NCBI GenBank assembly: GCA_031274005.1
Contig: JAISQU010000322.1
Location: 1-16,405, forward strand
Length of the DNA: 16,405 nucleotides
Direction: 5' to 3'
Origin: Spirochaetales bacterium
GTDB taxonomy: Bacteria > Spirochaetota > Spirochaetia > DTKZ01
In this document: positions 1 to 6,836 of the stretch, in pieces
How positions within the stretch are numbered: position 1 is the first letter of the stretch
Layout of the letters: every line of letters begins with the position of its first letter
Program-made: the position numbers and the translations under genes
Notes under the pieces: model-generated
Told to the model about the DNA's origin: nothing
Database searches by the model: none
What the model saw: the letters and a program-made list of their open reading frames with translations, nothing else

Positions 1-252
1 GAGAAACTACGGATGACACGGACGGGGAAAGAAGAGGGAAGAGAACCACAAAAAACGAAAGGACGCGACGCAGAGCCGTCTTCGGCTCGTATTCGTTAGA
101 AGTCCGACAGGCTCCCGGGTATGGACCACGCCTTCCAATCAATGATTTTAAGACTCCCGGAAAAAATTGGCGCTCCCCCTTTCTCTCTTGACTATTCCCC
201 TGTTTAGTGGTAAGGTCTACAAATCCCAATTTTTAAGGAAGTGATACTTTTT
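1..252. other. Intergenic leader region upstream of yajC with degenerate dispersed repeat
   Basis: No open reading frame of credible length is visible on either strand. Bases 15-25 read GACACGGACGG, followed by a purine-rich GAAGAGG stretch and a GGACGCGACGCAGAG stretch. These words recur at 4327-4412 and in both arms of the 14752-14849 hairpin, so this is probably a decayed copy of the same dispersed repeat. A perfect 6-bp stem with a TCTT loop (73-88) follows; it has no T-run, so it is not a convincing terminator. The rest to 187 is unremarkable. Confidence 0.5.
188..216 (+). promoter_or_regulatory. Candidate sigma-70 promoter for yajC-secDF
   Basis: TTGACT at 188-193 matches the -35 consensus in five of six bases. 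The hexamer 17 bases downstream, TAAGGT at 211-216, is a poor -10 (three of six). Spacing and position, about 35 bases before the yajC start, are right. It is offered as the best candidate only. Confidence 0.35.
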
Positions 253-609
253 ATGGATATTATAAACGGGAGCTTCCCGCTTCTCCAGGCCGCGGGCTCC
301 GGCGGCGGACAGATGGCTTCGATGTTTGTTACATTCGGGCTTGTTTTTGTGGTAATGTACTTTTTAATTATCCGGCCCCAAAGCAAAAAGCAGAAGCAGG
401 CCAAGGCCATGCTGGCGGCGCTGAAAAAGGGCGACAGGGTGGCGACCATCGGAGGAATCAGGGGCGTGATTCATTCAATCAGGGATGACGCGGTTGTTAT
501 AAAAGTGGACGATAACACAAAGATCGAATTTTCAAAATCCGCTGTGGCGACTGTGTTAAACGTGGCAAAATCCGAAGCGGAAAACCAGACGCCGGAAGGC
601 AAAGAATAG
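253..609 (+). CDS. yajC: Preprotein translocase subunit YajC
   Basis: Small inner-membrane subunit that associates with SecDF and the SecYEG channel during protein export. The protein is 118 residues, the usual size. A short N-terminal segment is followed by one transmembrane helix (about residues 22-40) ending in the family hallmark IIRPQSKKQKQ, then a basic cytoplasmic domain with KKGDRVATIGGIRG. The start is ATG at 253: AAGGAAG at 235-241 stands 11 bases before it. The GTG at 241, which would add four residues, overlaps that ribosome binding site and is unlikely. It is the first gene of yajC-secD-secF, the standard gene order. A perfect-looking hairpin separates it from secD. Identification is confident from sequence motif, size and neighbours. 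Confidence 0.95.
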   Translation: MDIINGSFPLLQAAGSGGGQMASMFVTFGLVFVVMYFLIIRPQSKKQKQAKAMLAALKKGDRVATIGGIRGVIHSIRDDAVVIKVDDNTKIEFSKSAVATVLNVAKSEAENQTPEGKE

Positions 610-644
610 AGTTGTTCGGAAACTTTAGTTTCTGAACAAACTCT
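608..644. repeat. Long inverted repeat (hairpin) between yajC and secD
   Basis: The 16-base left arm (608-623) and 17-base right arm (628-644) pair around a TTTA loop with one bulged base and one G-T wobble. The core word TTGTTCGGAAAC (612-623) is repeated exactly at 9416-9427, so this seems to be a dispersed palindromic element of this genome. Its place inside the operon, just after the yajC stop, could make it an mRNA processing or stabilising hairpin. It has no T-run directly after it, so it is not a typical terminator. Confidence 0.7.
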
Positions 645-676
645 GATAATTTTCTCCCCTAATTGGAGTTGACGGC

Positions 677-2410
677 ATGAGTAAACGAATACGGTTCCTT
701 CTTGTGCTTGCCCTTATGGGCACAGGCGTATATTTCATTTATCCCACGGTACAATGGTACTTCTTTGTACCTGTTCACATGAAGGAACTTGCGGGCCAGC
801 CCCGCGAGAAAATCCGCGATTACGCGCGGAGCAAAGCGCAGGAAGAATGGACAAAACTGAGCGATTTGGCCCGGACGACTCCGGACGCCGGCGTTCCTTC
901 AGAAATCGCCTTCCTCACGAAAAAGGCGGAAATCAATTTACGGCGCGCGAAGGAGAATATTCCGGCGAAATGGACGGTAAAGGATATATCGCAGGCAATC
1001 CCCCGGCGGGAAGTTTTCGCCGAGATTGAGAATCATTTTCATAATGACATCATAGCCCTGAAAGATCTGCGTTCCCGCGCCATTCAGTTGGGTTTGGATC
1101 TTTCCGGCGGCATGACGGTCACTCTTGAAGCCGACATGGATTCCCTCGCAAAAAGGCTTGACCATTCGCCCGACGCGGCTGAAAGGGATGACGCGGTCCG
1201 GCGCGCCATAGAAATCATTACGAACAGGATAGACCAGTTCGGCGTTACCGAGCCTCAGATACGGCGCGGCGGAGAGGGAACAATTTTAATCGAAATTCCC
1301 GGCGAGCCTGACCCCGAACGCGCCCGGTCCTTTCTTATGGGAAAGGGCAGCCTGAACTTTCACATTGTCGATGAAGAAGCAACCGCCAAACTGATTGACT
1401 ATCAGCGGCTGAATCCCGGATACGATCCTGAGAATCCCCTTTTTGCCGTTGATTTTATCCCCGTGGGTTCTGTTGTCCGCGGTTTCTACGAAAGGGACGC
1501 GTACGGCATCGACCAGCTCACGCGCTATATCGTTATTTACGAAGACTTTCATGTAGACGGCCTTGACGGGAATCACATCCGCAGCGCTCAGGTTGCGCGC
1601 GACCCCACAAACAACAGGCCCACGGTCAACTTTGTGCTGGATTCCGAGGGGGGGGAACTTTTCTACAAGCTGACGGATAAATATAAAGGCAAAAGCCTTG
1701 CTATCGTTATGGATAACAGGGTTAAGGCCTACGCGCGCATTACCGCGGCTATACGGGAATCGGTTCAGATTACGGGATTCAATCAGGAAGAAGCCCAAAA
1801 TCTTGCCCTTGTTTTGCGGACCGCCGCCCTTCCCGTTGACCTTACCATTTCCAATCAGCAGGCCATAGGTTCCACCATGGGCAGGGACGCCATTGACAAG
1901 GCTCTCAACGCGAGCCTTTTAGGGTTCCTTCTTGTTGTGGGTTTCATGCTCATCTGGTACAGGGGAGCGGGGTTTAACGCGGATATAGCCCTTCTTTTGA
2001 ATGTGTTTTTTATCGTCGCCACCCTGTCGGTTTTCAACTTTACCCTTACTCTGACCAGCATAGCGGGTATCGTTTTGACTGTAGGTATGGCGGTGGACGC
2101 GAACGTCATTATTTTTGAGCGTATCAAAGAGGAATACAGGCTGGGTAAATCCGCGAAGGCTTCGATTGAGTCGGGTTTTGCCAAGGCCTTCTGGGCCATT
2201 ATGGACTCAAACATCACAACGCTGATCGCTGCAATCTTTCTTTCCCAGTTGGGAAAGGGCCCCATTCAGGGTTTTGCCGTTACCCTGTCTGTCGGTATTC
2301 TTACGTCAATGTTTACGGCGCTTTTTGTATCACGGCTGATTTTTGATTTCCGGACTGATGTTATGGGAATGACAAAATTGAGCATCAGTTGGCGGAGGCT
2401 GCAACAATGA
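677..2410 (+). CDS. secD: Protein translocase subunit SecD
   Basis: RND-family membrane protein that with SecF uses the proton motive force to pull exported proteins through the SecYEG channel. The protein has 577 residues. It shows one N-terminal helix (about 6-24), a large periplasmic region with the conserved DLSGG motif (D141-G145) and ITNRIDQFGVTEPQI (about 176-192), then five C-terminal helices from about 412. The conserved cytoplasm-proximal motif GMAVDANVIIFERIKEE is near residue 470. The start ATG is preceded by GGAG at 665-668. Between the first helix and DLSGG lie about 110 charged, helix-prone residues, longer than in E. coli SecD. The last codons overlap secF by four bases (ATGA, 2407-2410), implying translational coupling. 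Confidence 0.97.
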   Translation: MSKRIRFLLVLALMGTGVYFIYPTVQWYFFVPVHMKELAGQPREKIRDYARSKAQEEWTKLSDLARTTPDAGVPSEIAFLTKKAEINLRRAKENIPAKWTVKDISQAIPRREVFAEIENHFHNDIIALKDLRSRAIQLGLDLSGGMTVTLEADMDSLAKRLDHSPDAAERDDAVRRAIEIITNRIDQFGVTEPQIRRGGEGTILIEIPGEPDPERARSFLMGKGSLNFHIVDEEATAKLIDYQRLNPGYDPENPLFAVDFIPVGSVVRGFYERDAYGIDQLTRYIVIYEDFHVDGLDGNHIRSAQVARDPTNNRPTVNFVLDSEGGELFYKLTDKYKGKSLAIVMDNRVKAYARITAAIRESVQITGFNQEEAQNLALVLRTAALPVDLTISNQQAIGSTMGRDAIDKALNASLLGFLLVVGFMLIWYRGAGFNADIALLLNVFFIVATLSVFNFTLTLTSIAGIVLTVGMAVDANVIIFERIKEEYRLGKSAKASIESGFAKAFWAIMDSNITTLIAAIFLSQLGKGPIQGFAVTLSVGILTSMFTALFVSRLIFDFRTDVMGMTKLSISWRRLQQ

Positions 2411-3513
2411 AAGTCATTCAATTTCTTAAATACGGAAAACTTACGATTATTATTTCGCTGCTGTGTATTGCCGGGGGTATTGCCGCCACAATCGTTCAGG
2501 GCGGGTTCAATCTGGGGCTTGATTTTCAGGCGGGTTTGAGCCAGCAGATGCGCATAGAAGGCGCTCCGGCGTCTATAGGCAGCGTACGGGATGCTTTGCA
2601 GAATATAGACGGCGTGCAAATTCAGGAAACGGGCGCGGCGGGGGCTCAGGAATATATCATCAAGGTCAAACAACAGGGAAGCGGAAGCGACATTACTTTT
2701 CAGGAAGATATGCGCGCGCAGATTTTCAAGGCCCTTGAGGCCGCCTTTGGGGCTCAGTCCGTGAAAGAGCTGCAGTCTGAGTATGTGGGGCCGCGCTTTT
2801 CTTCAGACCTTGCTTCTCAGACTATTCTTCTGACGCTTTTCGCCCTGCTTCTGATTCTGGTATACTGCTGGTTCAGGTTCAAACTGGGGTATGCCGTCGC
2901 CGCCATTGCCGCCACAATTCACGATACGCTTTTTATGGTCGGCGTTATAGGCGCTTTTCAGTTTGAAGTTTCCACGGCGACCGTTGCCGCCATTCTGACA
3001 ATTATAGGGTATTCCCTGAACGATACCATCGTTATTTTTGACCGCATCCGTGAAAATTCAGCCCTTCTGCGGGAAAGCCCCTTTCCTCTTATCATCAATA
3101 CGAGTACCACGCAATCCCTGAGCAGAACGATTATTACCTCGCTTACGACTCTGCTTGCGATTGTCGCCCTGTATATTTTCGGTTCAGGCGATGTACGCCA
3201 GTTTGCGCTGAATATGATTATAGGCGTTGTTGTAGGCACATACTCGTCTCTCTTTATCGCCTGCCCGGTTCTGAATGGCTGGAAAAATACCGCCGAACGC
3301 AGACGGCGCAAAAAAGACGCCTCAAAATCGGGCGTCTCCCATGAAGCACGGGCCATAGCCGAAAAGCCCGTGCAGAGCGTTCAGGAAGCGGCCGCCGCCG
3401 TGGAGGAAACCCCGCAACAGTCCGCCGCTTACGCGGCGGAAGCCGACGCGGGAAAGCAAACCCTTTCCCGCAGAATGTCCCGCGAGGAACGCAAGCGCAA
3501 ATCACGAAGATAG
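2407..3513 (+). CDS. secF: Protein translocase subunit SecF
   Basis: Partner of SecD in the auxiliary Sec complex of the inner membrane. The protein has 368 residues. It shows a first helix (about 12-29), a periplasmic domain opening with GLDFQAGLS (D39-L44, where most SecF proteins have DFxGG), and five further helices. The hallmark GYSLNDTIVIFDRIREN begins at G201. A hydrophilic tail from about residue 293, rich in Arg, Lys, Ala and Glu and ending in a basic cluster, extends beyond the core and is probably cytoplasmic. ATG at 2407 is preferred because GGAGG at 2394-2398 lies eight bases upstream. A TTG at 2389 would add six residues but has no comparable site. A strong terminator follows 33 bases after the stop. 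Confidence 0.96.
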   Translation: MKVIQFLKYGKLTIIISLLCIAGGIAATIVQGGFNLGLDFQAGLSQQMRIEGAPASIGSVRDALQNIDGVQIQETGAAGAQEYIIKVKQQGSGSDITFQEDMRAQIFKALEAAFGAQSVKELQSEYVGPRFSSDLASQTILLTLFALLLILVYCWFRFKLGYAVAAIAATIHDTLFMVGVIGAFQFEVSTATVAAILTIIGYSLNDTIVIFDRIRENSALLRESPFPLIINTSTTQSLSRTIITSLTTLLAIVALYIFGSGDVRQFALNMIIGVVVGTYSSLFIACPVLNGWKNTAERRRRKKDASKSGVSHEARAIAEKPVQSVQEAAAAVEETPQQSAAYAAEADAGKQTLSRRMSREERKRKSRR

Positions 3514-3545
3514 CCCGCGGGCTGTCCGGTTGAAAAAACATACAC

Positions 3546-3578
3546 GCATCCGGGTTTACAACCCGGATGCTTTTTTTT
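3546..3578 (+). terminator. Rho-independent terminator of yajC-secDF
   Basis: A perfect 10-bp stem, GCATCCGGGT paired with ACCCGGATGC, around a TTACA loop is followed by eight T residues. It sits 33 bases after the secF stop. The stem could also serve the convergent gene on the minus strand, though the T-run favours the plus direction. Confidence 0.95.
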
Positions 3579-3619
3579 CACCGGCCCGGCGTATACGAAA
3601 GCCCTGCCGTTATACCGGT

Positions 3620-4117
3620 TTAGGATGATGAATCTTTATCCGCGTGATACCTGTCGTGAAGGATTTGCCTGATGTCCTGGCCGGGGGAAAGCCGGAAAAC
3701 CTCATAGGAAGTTTTTTCCGCCAAGGTGTTTTCCAGGTCCCGCATGCCGCTATACTCGTAGGGGATGACTATAATCCTGTCTTTTCCCTGATTATAGACA
3801 AACACAAAGGGTTTTCCCCCTTTGGCCTGCGGTACGCATTTACCGCTGAGGGTTACTTCCGGCCAGGGAAAAGCTTCCTGGCCGCCGGCGAGGAAGATTG
3901 TTATAGCCGATTCATCGGTTACAACTTTTGTTTTAAGGTAGGGCCAGGCAAAACGGAAGAGCCTGTAATCAATAAAAAAGCTCAGGGCCAGGACCAGGCC
4001 GCCCATAATCCCGGGTATGCGGGGGTAGAGCGTAATGGCGCCCAAAGGGAGAATCACAAGGATAAAACCAAAAAGCGCGAGCCGCGGATTGGACCGCAAT
4101 GTCATACTGTGTATCAT
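3620..4117 (-). CDS. Small membrane protein of unknown function with PH-like C-terminal domain
   Basis: I do not recognise a named family. As readable from ATG 4117 the protein has 165 residues: a short basic N terminus, two closely spaced hydrophobic helices (about 13-30 and 35-50), then about 110 soluble residues with alternating strands (VVTDESAITIFLAGG, then FPWPEVTLSG and KPFVFVYNQ). That layout, two helices followed by a beta-rich domain with a W-P-E turn, resembles bacterial PH-like membrane proteins; this is inference. It is convergent with secF and divergent from the ABC importer operon. The start is uncertain. A better ribosome binding site and a promoter lie further upstream (4216 and 4254-4283), in the same reading frame but separated from this ORF by a TAA at 4151-4153. 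The gene is therefore either restarted at 4117 or damaged. Confidence 0.7.
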   Translation of the reverse strand: MIHSMTLRSNPRLALFGFILVILPLGAITLYPRIPGIMGGLVLALSFFIDYRLFRFAWPYLKTKVVTDESAITIFLAGGQEAFPWPEVTLSGKCVPQAKGGKPFVFVYNQGKDRIIVIPYEYSGMRDLENTLAEKTSYEVFRLSPGQDIRQILHDRYHADKDSSS

Positions 4118-4216
4118 ATCAAAACCCCGAAGCCTATTCCCGCCGGGATTTTACCCGGCCTGGCGCCGGCGTTTATCCACGCCAAAAATTTGGTTATCAA
4201 TTTTGTCGGCATACAT
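4114..4216 (-). other. Displaced 5' end or leader peptide of the 3620-4117 gene
   Basis: On the minus strand a strong purine-rich ribosome binding site (GAGGAAGGAAG, 4227-4217) precedes two ATGs. From ATG 4216 the frame is that of the downstream membrane protein and encodes 21 hydrophilic residues (MYADKIDNQIFGVDKRRRQAG), then TAA at 4153-4151. Eleven sense codons then lead to ATG 4117. From ATG 4212, in another frame, a 32-residue peptide ends with a TGA that overlaps ATG 4117 as ATGA. The first reading suggests a nonsense mutation in the original N terminus; the second suggests a translationally coupled leader peptide. The sequence alone does not decide. Confidence 0.45.
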
Positions 4217-4611
4217 CTTCCTTCCTCACCGAATCGTTTCCAAATTGATGTTAATTATATATGAAGCCTTTGTAAATAGTCAGAAGGGATTACGGTTACA
4301 TTTCTCAATGCGGCGCTGCAGGCGGAACCGCCAAGGACACCTGCAGACACGGACGGAAGAAGATAAGATTTAACCGCAGAGGACGCGGAGAGCGCAGAGG
4401 AAGATAAAGAAGAAATAAATGGTAAAGATGCCTGTTCCCGGCCTACTGGCCGCAAGCTGCGCCAGAACCGGGACCCTAAAAAGGTTTTTGCTGTATACGA
4501 AGGCCAATGGCCGGGCGCGGGCAAAATGCGCGCAATAATATTCTGGATTTTGAAACCGGCTCATTTAACGAAAAATAAACGATGGTCGCCCTGAATCGGA
4601 GCCGTGCTTTG
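4217..4611. repeat. Gene-poor intergenic stretch with degenerate dispersed repeats
   Basis: No convincing gene lies here. Bases 4327-4361 contain a PuPu-rich ACACGGACGGAAGAAG word. Bases 4370-4412 contain TTAACCGCAGAGGACGCGG and a second purine-rich tail. Both resemble the arms of the 14752-14849 hairpin (TTAACCACGGACGGCACGG on the complementary strand) and the words at 15-70. They look like decayed copies of one intergenic repeat in the same orientation. Bases 4413-4600 contain scattered short palindromes (for example GGCCAATGGCC near 4502) but nothing I can name. Confidence 0.55.
4254..4283 (-). promoter_or_regulatory. Candidate sigma-70 promoter for the membrane-protein gene
   Basis: Reading the minus strand, CTGACT (4283-4278, four of six) is followed after 18 bases by a perfect TATAAT (4259-4254). 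Transcription would begin near 4247, about 30 bases before ATG 4216 but 130 before ATG 4117. This favours translation starting at 4216 or 4212. Confidence 0.55.
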
Positions 4612-4639
4612 TTGACCCTTTTCGAAAAATACATATACT
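4612..4639 (+). promoter_or_regulatory. Sigma-70 promoter of the ABC importer operon
   Basis: TTGACC (4612-4617, five of six) and TATACT (4634-4639, five of six) are separated by 16 bases. Transcription is expected near 4646, leaving a leader of about 36 bases with an ideal AGGAGG (4667-4672) nine bases before the ATG. No obvious operator such as a Fur-box-like palindrome is visible around it. Confidence 0.8.
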
Positions 4640-4681
4640 TTAGCATAGAGTAGTGCAGCATAAAATAGGAGGAAAAATTTT

Positions 4682-5731
4682 ATGACAAGAAAATTGATTG
4701 TCGGTTTACTTTTTTGTATTTGCCTGACGGGTTTTGCGTTTGCCGGCGGAGAAAAGGAAACCCCGGCGCAGGCCCCGGCGGCCGCTCCCGCTCCCGGACC
4801 CGCCGCCGCTCCGGTGGTCTCCGGCCCTGTGGCTTTTTACGCGAACATCACCTCTGTTGATCCCCTGCTGGAGGATTTCGGCAAGAGGACCGGTATAAAG
4901 GCCGAGTATACGCGTATTTCCACTACCAAGTTCCTTTCAACAGTATTTACGGAATTCGAGGCGGGAAAACTCCTGGCCGACGTTATCCAGGCGCCTCTTC
5001 CTGTTATGGAACAGCTTAGGGCCGGCGGCGTACTGACGCCCTATATCTCCCCCTCGGCGCAGGGTTACCCTGACTGGGCAAAGCGGGAAACTGAAGGCAT
5101 TTATATGTTCGGCATAGAATATGTCGGCCTCATCTATAATAAAGACCTGGTCAAACCGGCCGATGTTCCCAAAGCCTACAAAGACCTGGCCGATCCCAAA
5201 TGGAAGAACAAAATCGTCATGGCCGACCCCAGCATACACCCCACGACAATTTCCTGGCTGGTTGCGCTTAAAGAACACGGTTTCGGTAACAACGACGCCC
5301 AGTGGCGGGCCTTCCTGGCGGGTCTTGCGGCGAACAACCCCATGCTTGTGGCTTCCTTTGGGCCCACCCCCGCGCCCCTGGCCAGCGGTGAAAAAGCCAT
5401 AGGTATTTCCATGCCCAAGTACATCATCACAAACGCCCCCGCTCCCCTAGACTGGGCGCGCATTGAACCCCTGATGGGGTCTCCCCGGGCCATGGGCGTC
5501 TCCGCGAAAGCTCCCCACGCCGAAGCCGCGAAGAAATTTGTGGACTACTGGCTCTCGAAAGACGCGGCCGCTATTCTGGCAAACGATGTGGGCGAGTATG
5601 TTGTGGCCCCCGGCGTTTTTCCGCCCATTGACGGCATGGACAAAGCCACGGTCATTCCCATAGAAGAACTTTCTGACGCGGATCTGATCAAATGGGGGGC
5701 TGAGTTTAAAAAGATTTTTGGGATAAAATAA
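4682..5731 (+). CDS. ABC importer substrate-binding protein, ferric-type family
   Basis: Periplasmic solute-capturing component of an ABC importer. The protein has 349 residues. The N terminus is a signal peptide with a hydrophobic core (5-17) and a likely signal peptidase I site at AFA21/GG. A Pro/Ala-rich linker (about 27-47) follows, then a two-lobed binding fold. Typical features of the FbpA/FutA-like family are IEYVGLIYNKDLV, LADPKWKNKIVMADP, LASGEKAIGIS and GEYVVAPGVFPP near the C terminus. At the place where ferric-binding members usually carry an adjacent tyrosine pair, this protein reads PKYII (K246-Y247), so iron as substrate is doubtful; phosphonate, sugar-phosphate or another anion is possible. 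It is the first gene of a three-gene operon under a clear promoter. Confidence 0.88.
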   Translation: MTRKLIVGLLFCICLTGFAFAGGEKETPAQAPAAAPAPGPAAAPVVSGPVAFYANITSVDPLLEDFGKRTGIKAEYTRISTTKFLSTVFTEFEAGKLLADVIQAPLPVMEQLRAGGVLTPYISPSAQGYPDWAKRETEGIYMFGIEYVGLIYNKDLVKPADVPKAYKDLADPKWKNKIVMADPSIHPTTISWLVALKEHGFGNNDAQWRAFLAGLAANNPMLVASFGPTPAPLASGEKAIGISMPKYIITNAPAPLDWARIEPLMGSPRAMGVSAKAPHAEAAKKFVDYWLSKDAAAILANDVGEYVVAPGVFPPIDGMDKATVIPIEELSDADLIKWGAEFKKIFGIK

Positions 5732-5738
5732 ACCCATA

Positions 5739-6821
5739 ATGGAAATCCGGATAAAAGGCCTTCGGAAGCACTTTGTTTCCGAAGGTAAAACGATCAAGGC
5801 CCTCGACGATGTGGATATAACGATTCCCGCGAATACGATTTTCACGCTGTTGGGGCCTTCGGGCTGCGGCAAGACAACGCTCCTGCGCTGCATAGTCGGG
5901 CTGGAAACCCCCGACGCGGGAGAAATCCGCATAGGAGATGAGATTGTCTGGTCGTCCTCAAAAAATATCTACGTGCCTACGGAAAAACGCAAACTCGGCA
6001 TGGTGTTCCAGACCTACGCGATCTGGCCGCACATGAACGTGTTCGACAACGTGGCCTACCCCCTGCAAAACCAGAAGGTACCCAAAGATGAAATACGCGA
6101 GAGGGTCGCCAAGACCCTTGCCTTTGTGCAGCTTGAAGGCTACGAAGGGCGGCCCGCGACAAACCTTTCCGGAGGTCAGCAGCAGCGCGTCGCCCTTGCC
6201 CGCGCTCTGGTCGCCGAACCCGGCGTTATACTTTTCGACGAACCCCTGAGCAATCTGGATGCGAAGCTCCGCGAAGAGACGCGGAAAGAACTTAAAACTT
6301 TTTTGTCGGAACTGGAAATAACGGCCGTCTATGTTACCCACGACCGTGTGGAAGCCCTTGCCCTGTCCGACACCATAGCCGTTATGAGGGCCGGCCGTAT
6401 TATCGAAACAGGAGAACCCAAAAAGATTTACTTTGGGGCCGAAAGCCGCTTTGTCGCGGATTTCATAGGCAGGGCCAACCTGGTCCCCGCGGTTGTAAAA
6501 GAACAGACGCCCGCGGAAACAATTGTCGAATGCGCTCTGGGAAGACTCGCCTGCAAAAAGGCGGAGGTTTCCGGCGAGGTAACCCTGTGCGTCAGGCCCG
6601 AGTTCATCCACCCCCAAAAAGGCGCGGGCGAAGAGCGCAGGGGCAATATTGTCCGCGGCAAGATTGAAACCCTTATATTCATAGGCGACGCCTACGAGGG
6701 GGAAATCCGCTGCGGCGATATACTTCTTCTGGCGCGGCTCGATCCCGAAATGGATTTTGCCCCGGGCGACGCTGTCTTTTTTGAAATAAGCTCCGGCCAG
6801 TGCCTGCTTGTGTCGAAGTAG
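5739..6821 (+). CDS. ABC importer ATP-binding protein (FbpC/PotA-like)
   Basis: Cytoplasmic ATPase that powers the importer encoded on either side. The protein has 360 residues. The nucleotide-binding domain contains Walker A GPSGCGKTT (G39-T47), Q-loop Q91 in FQTYAIWPHMNVFDNV, signature LSGGQ (143-147), Walker B ending D167-E168 and switch histidine H201. The signature and the FQTYAxWPHM pattern are typical of the ferric/spermidine/putrescine importer group. Residues from about 240 form the C-terminal TOBE-type regulatory domain of that group. After the switch histidine the usual DQEEA is DRVEA, a mild departure. It starts seven bases after the binding-protein stop. No good ribosome binding site precedes it, so it is probably translationally coupled. 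Confidence 0.93.
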   Translation: MEIRIKGLRKHFVSEGKTIKALDDVDITIPANTIFTLLGPSGCGKTTLLRCIVGLETPDAGEIRIGDEIVWSSSKNIYVPTEKRKLGMVFQTYAIWPHMNVFDNVAYPLQNQKVPKDEIRERVAKTLAFVQLEGYEGRPATNLSGGQQQRVALARALVAEPGVILFDEPLSNLDAKLREETRKELKTFLSELEITAVYVTHDRVEALALSDTIAVMRAGRIIETGEPKKIYFGAESRFVADFIGRANLVPAVVKEQTPAETIVECALGRLACKKAEVSGEVTLCVRPEFIHPQKGAGEERRGNIVRGKIETLIFIGDAYEGEIRCGDILLLARLDPEMDFAPGDAVFFEISSGQCLLVSK

Positions 6822-6836
6822 CGGAGAATCAGGAAA

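Noticed and set aside
73..88. Hairpin GAGCCG/CGGCTC as a terminator of an upstream gene
   Set aside because: No T-run follows and no coding sequence ends nearby inside the window.
241..252. GTG start four codons upstream for yajC
   Set aside because: The GTG overlaps the AAGGAAG ribosome binding site that correctly positions ATG 253.
2389..2406. TTG start six codons upstream for secF
   Set aside because: GGAGG at 2394-2398 lies inside this extension and fits ATG 2407, which also gives the usual ATGA overlap with secD.
3644..4264. Plus-strand ORF of 206 codons opposite the small membrane-protein gene
   Set aside because: It has no ribosome binding site and unremarkable composition. The antisense reading has two clean membrane helices, a PH-like domain and plausible expression signals.
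4413..4600. Structured RNA or tRNA in the gene-free stretch
   Set aside because: Only short unrelated palindromes are present; no cloverleaf, riboswitch core or conserved RNA motif could be recognised.
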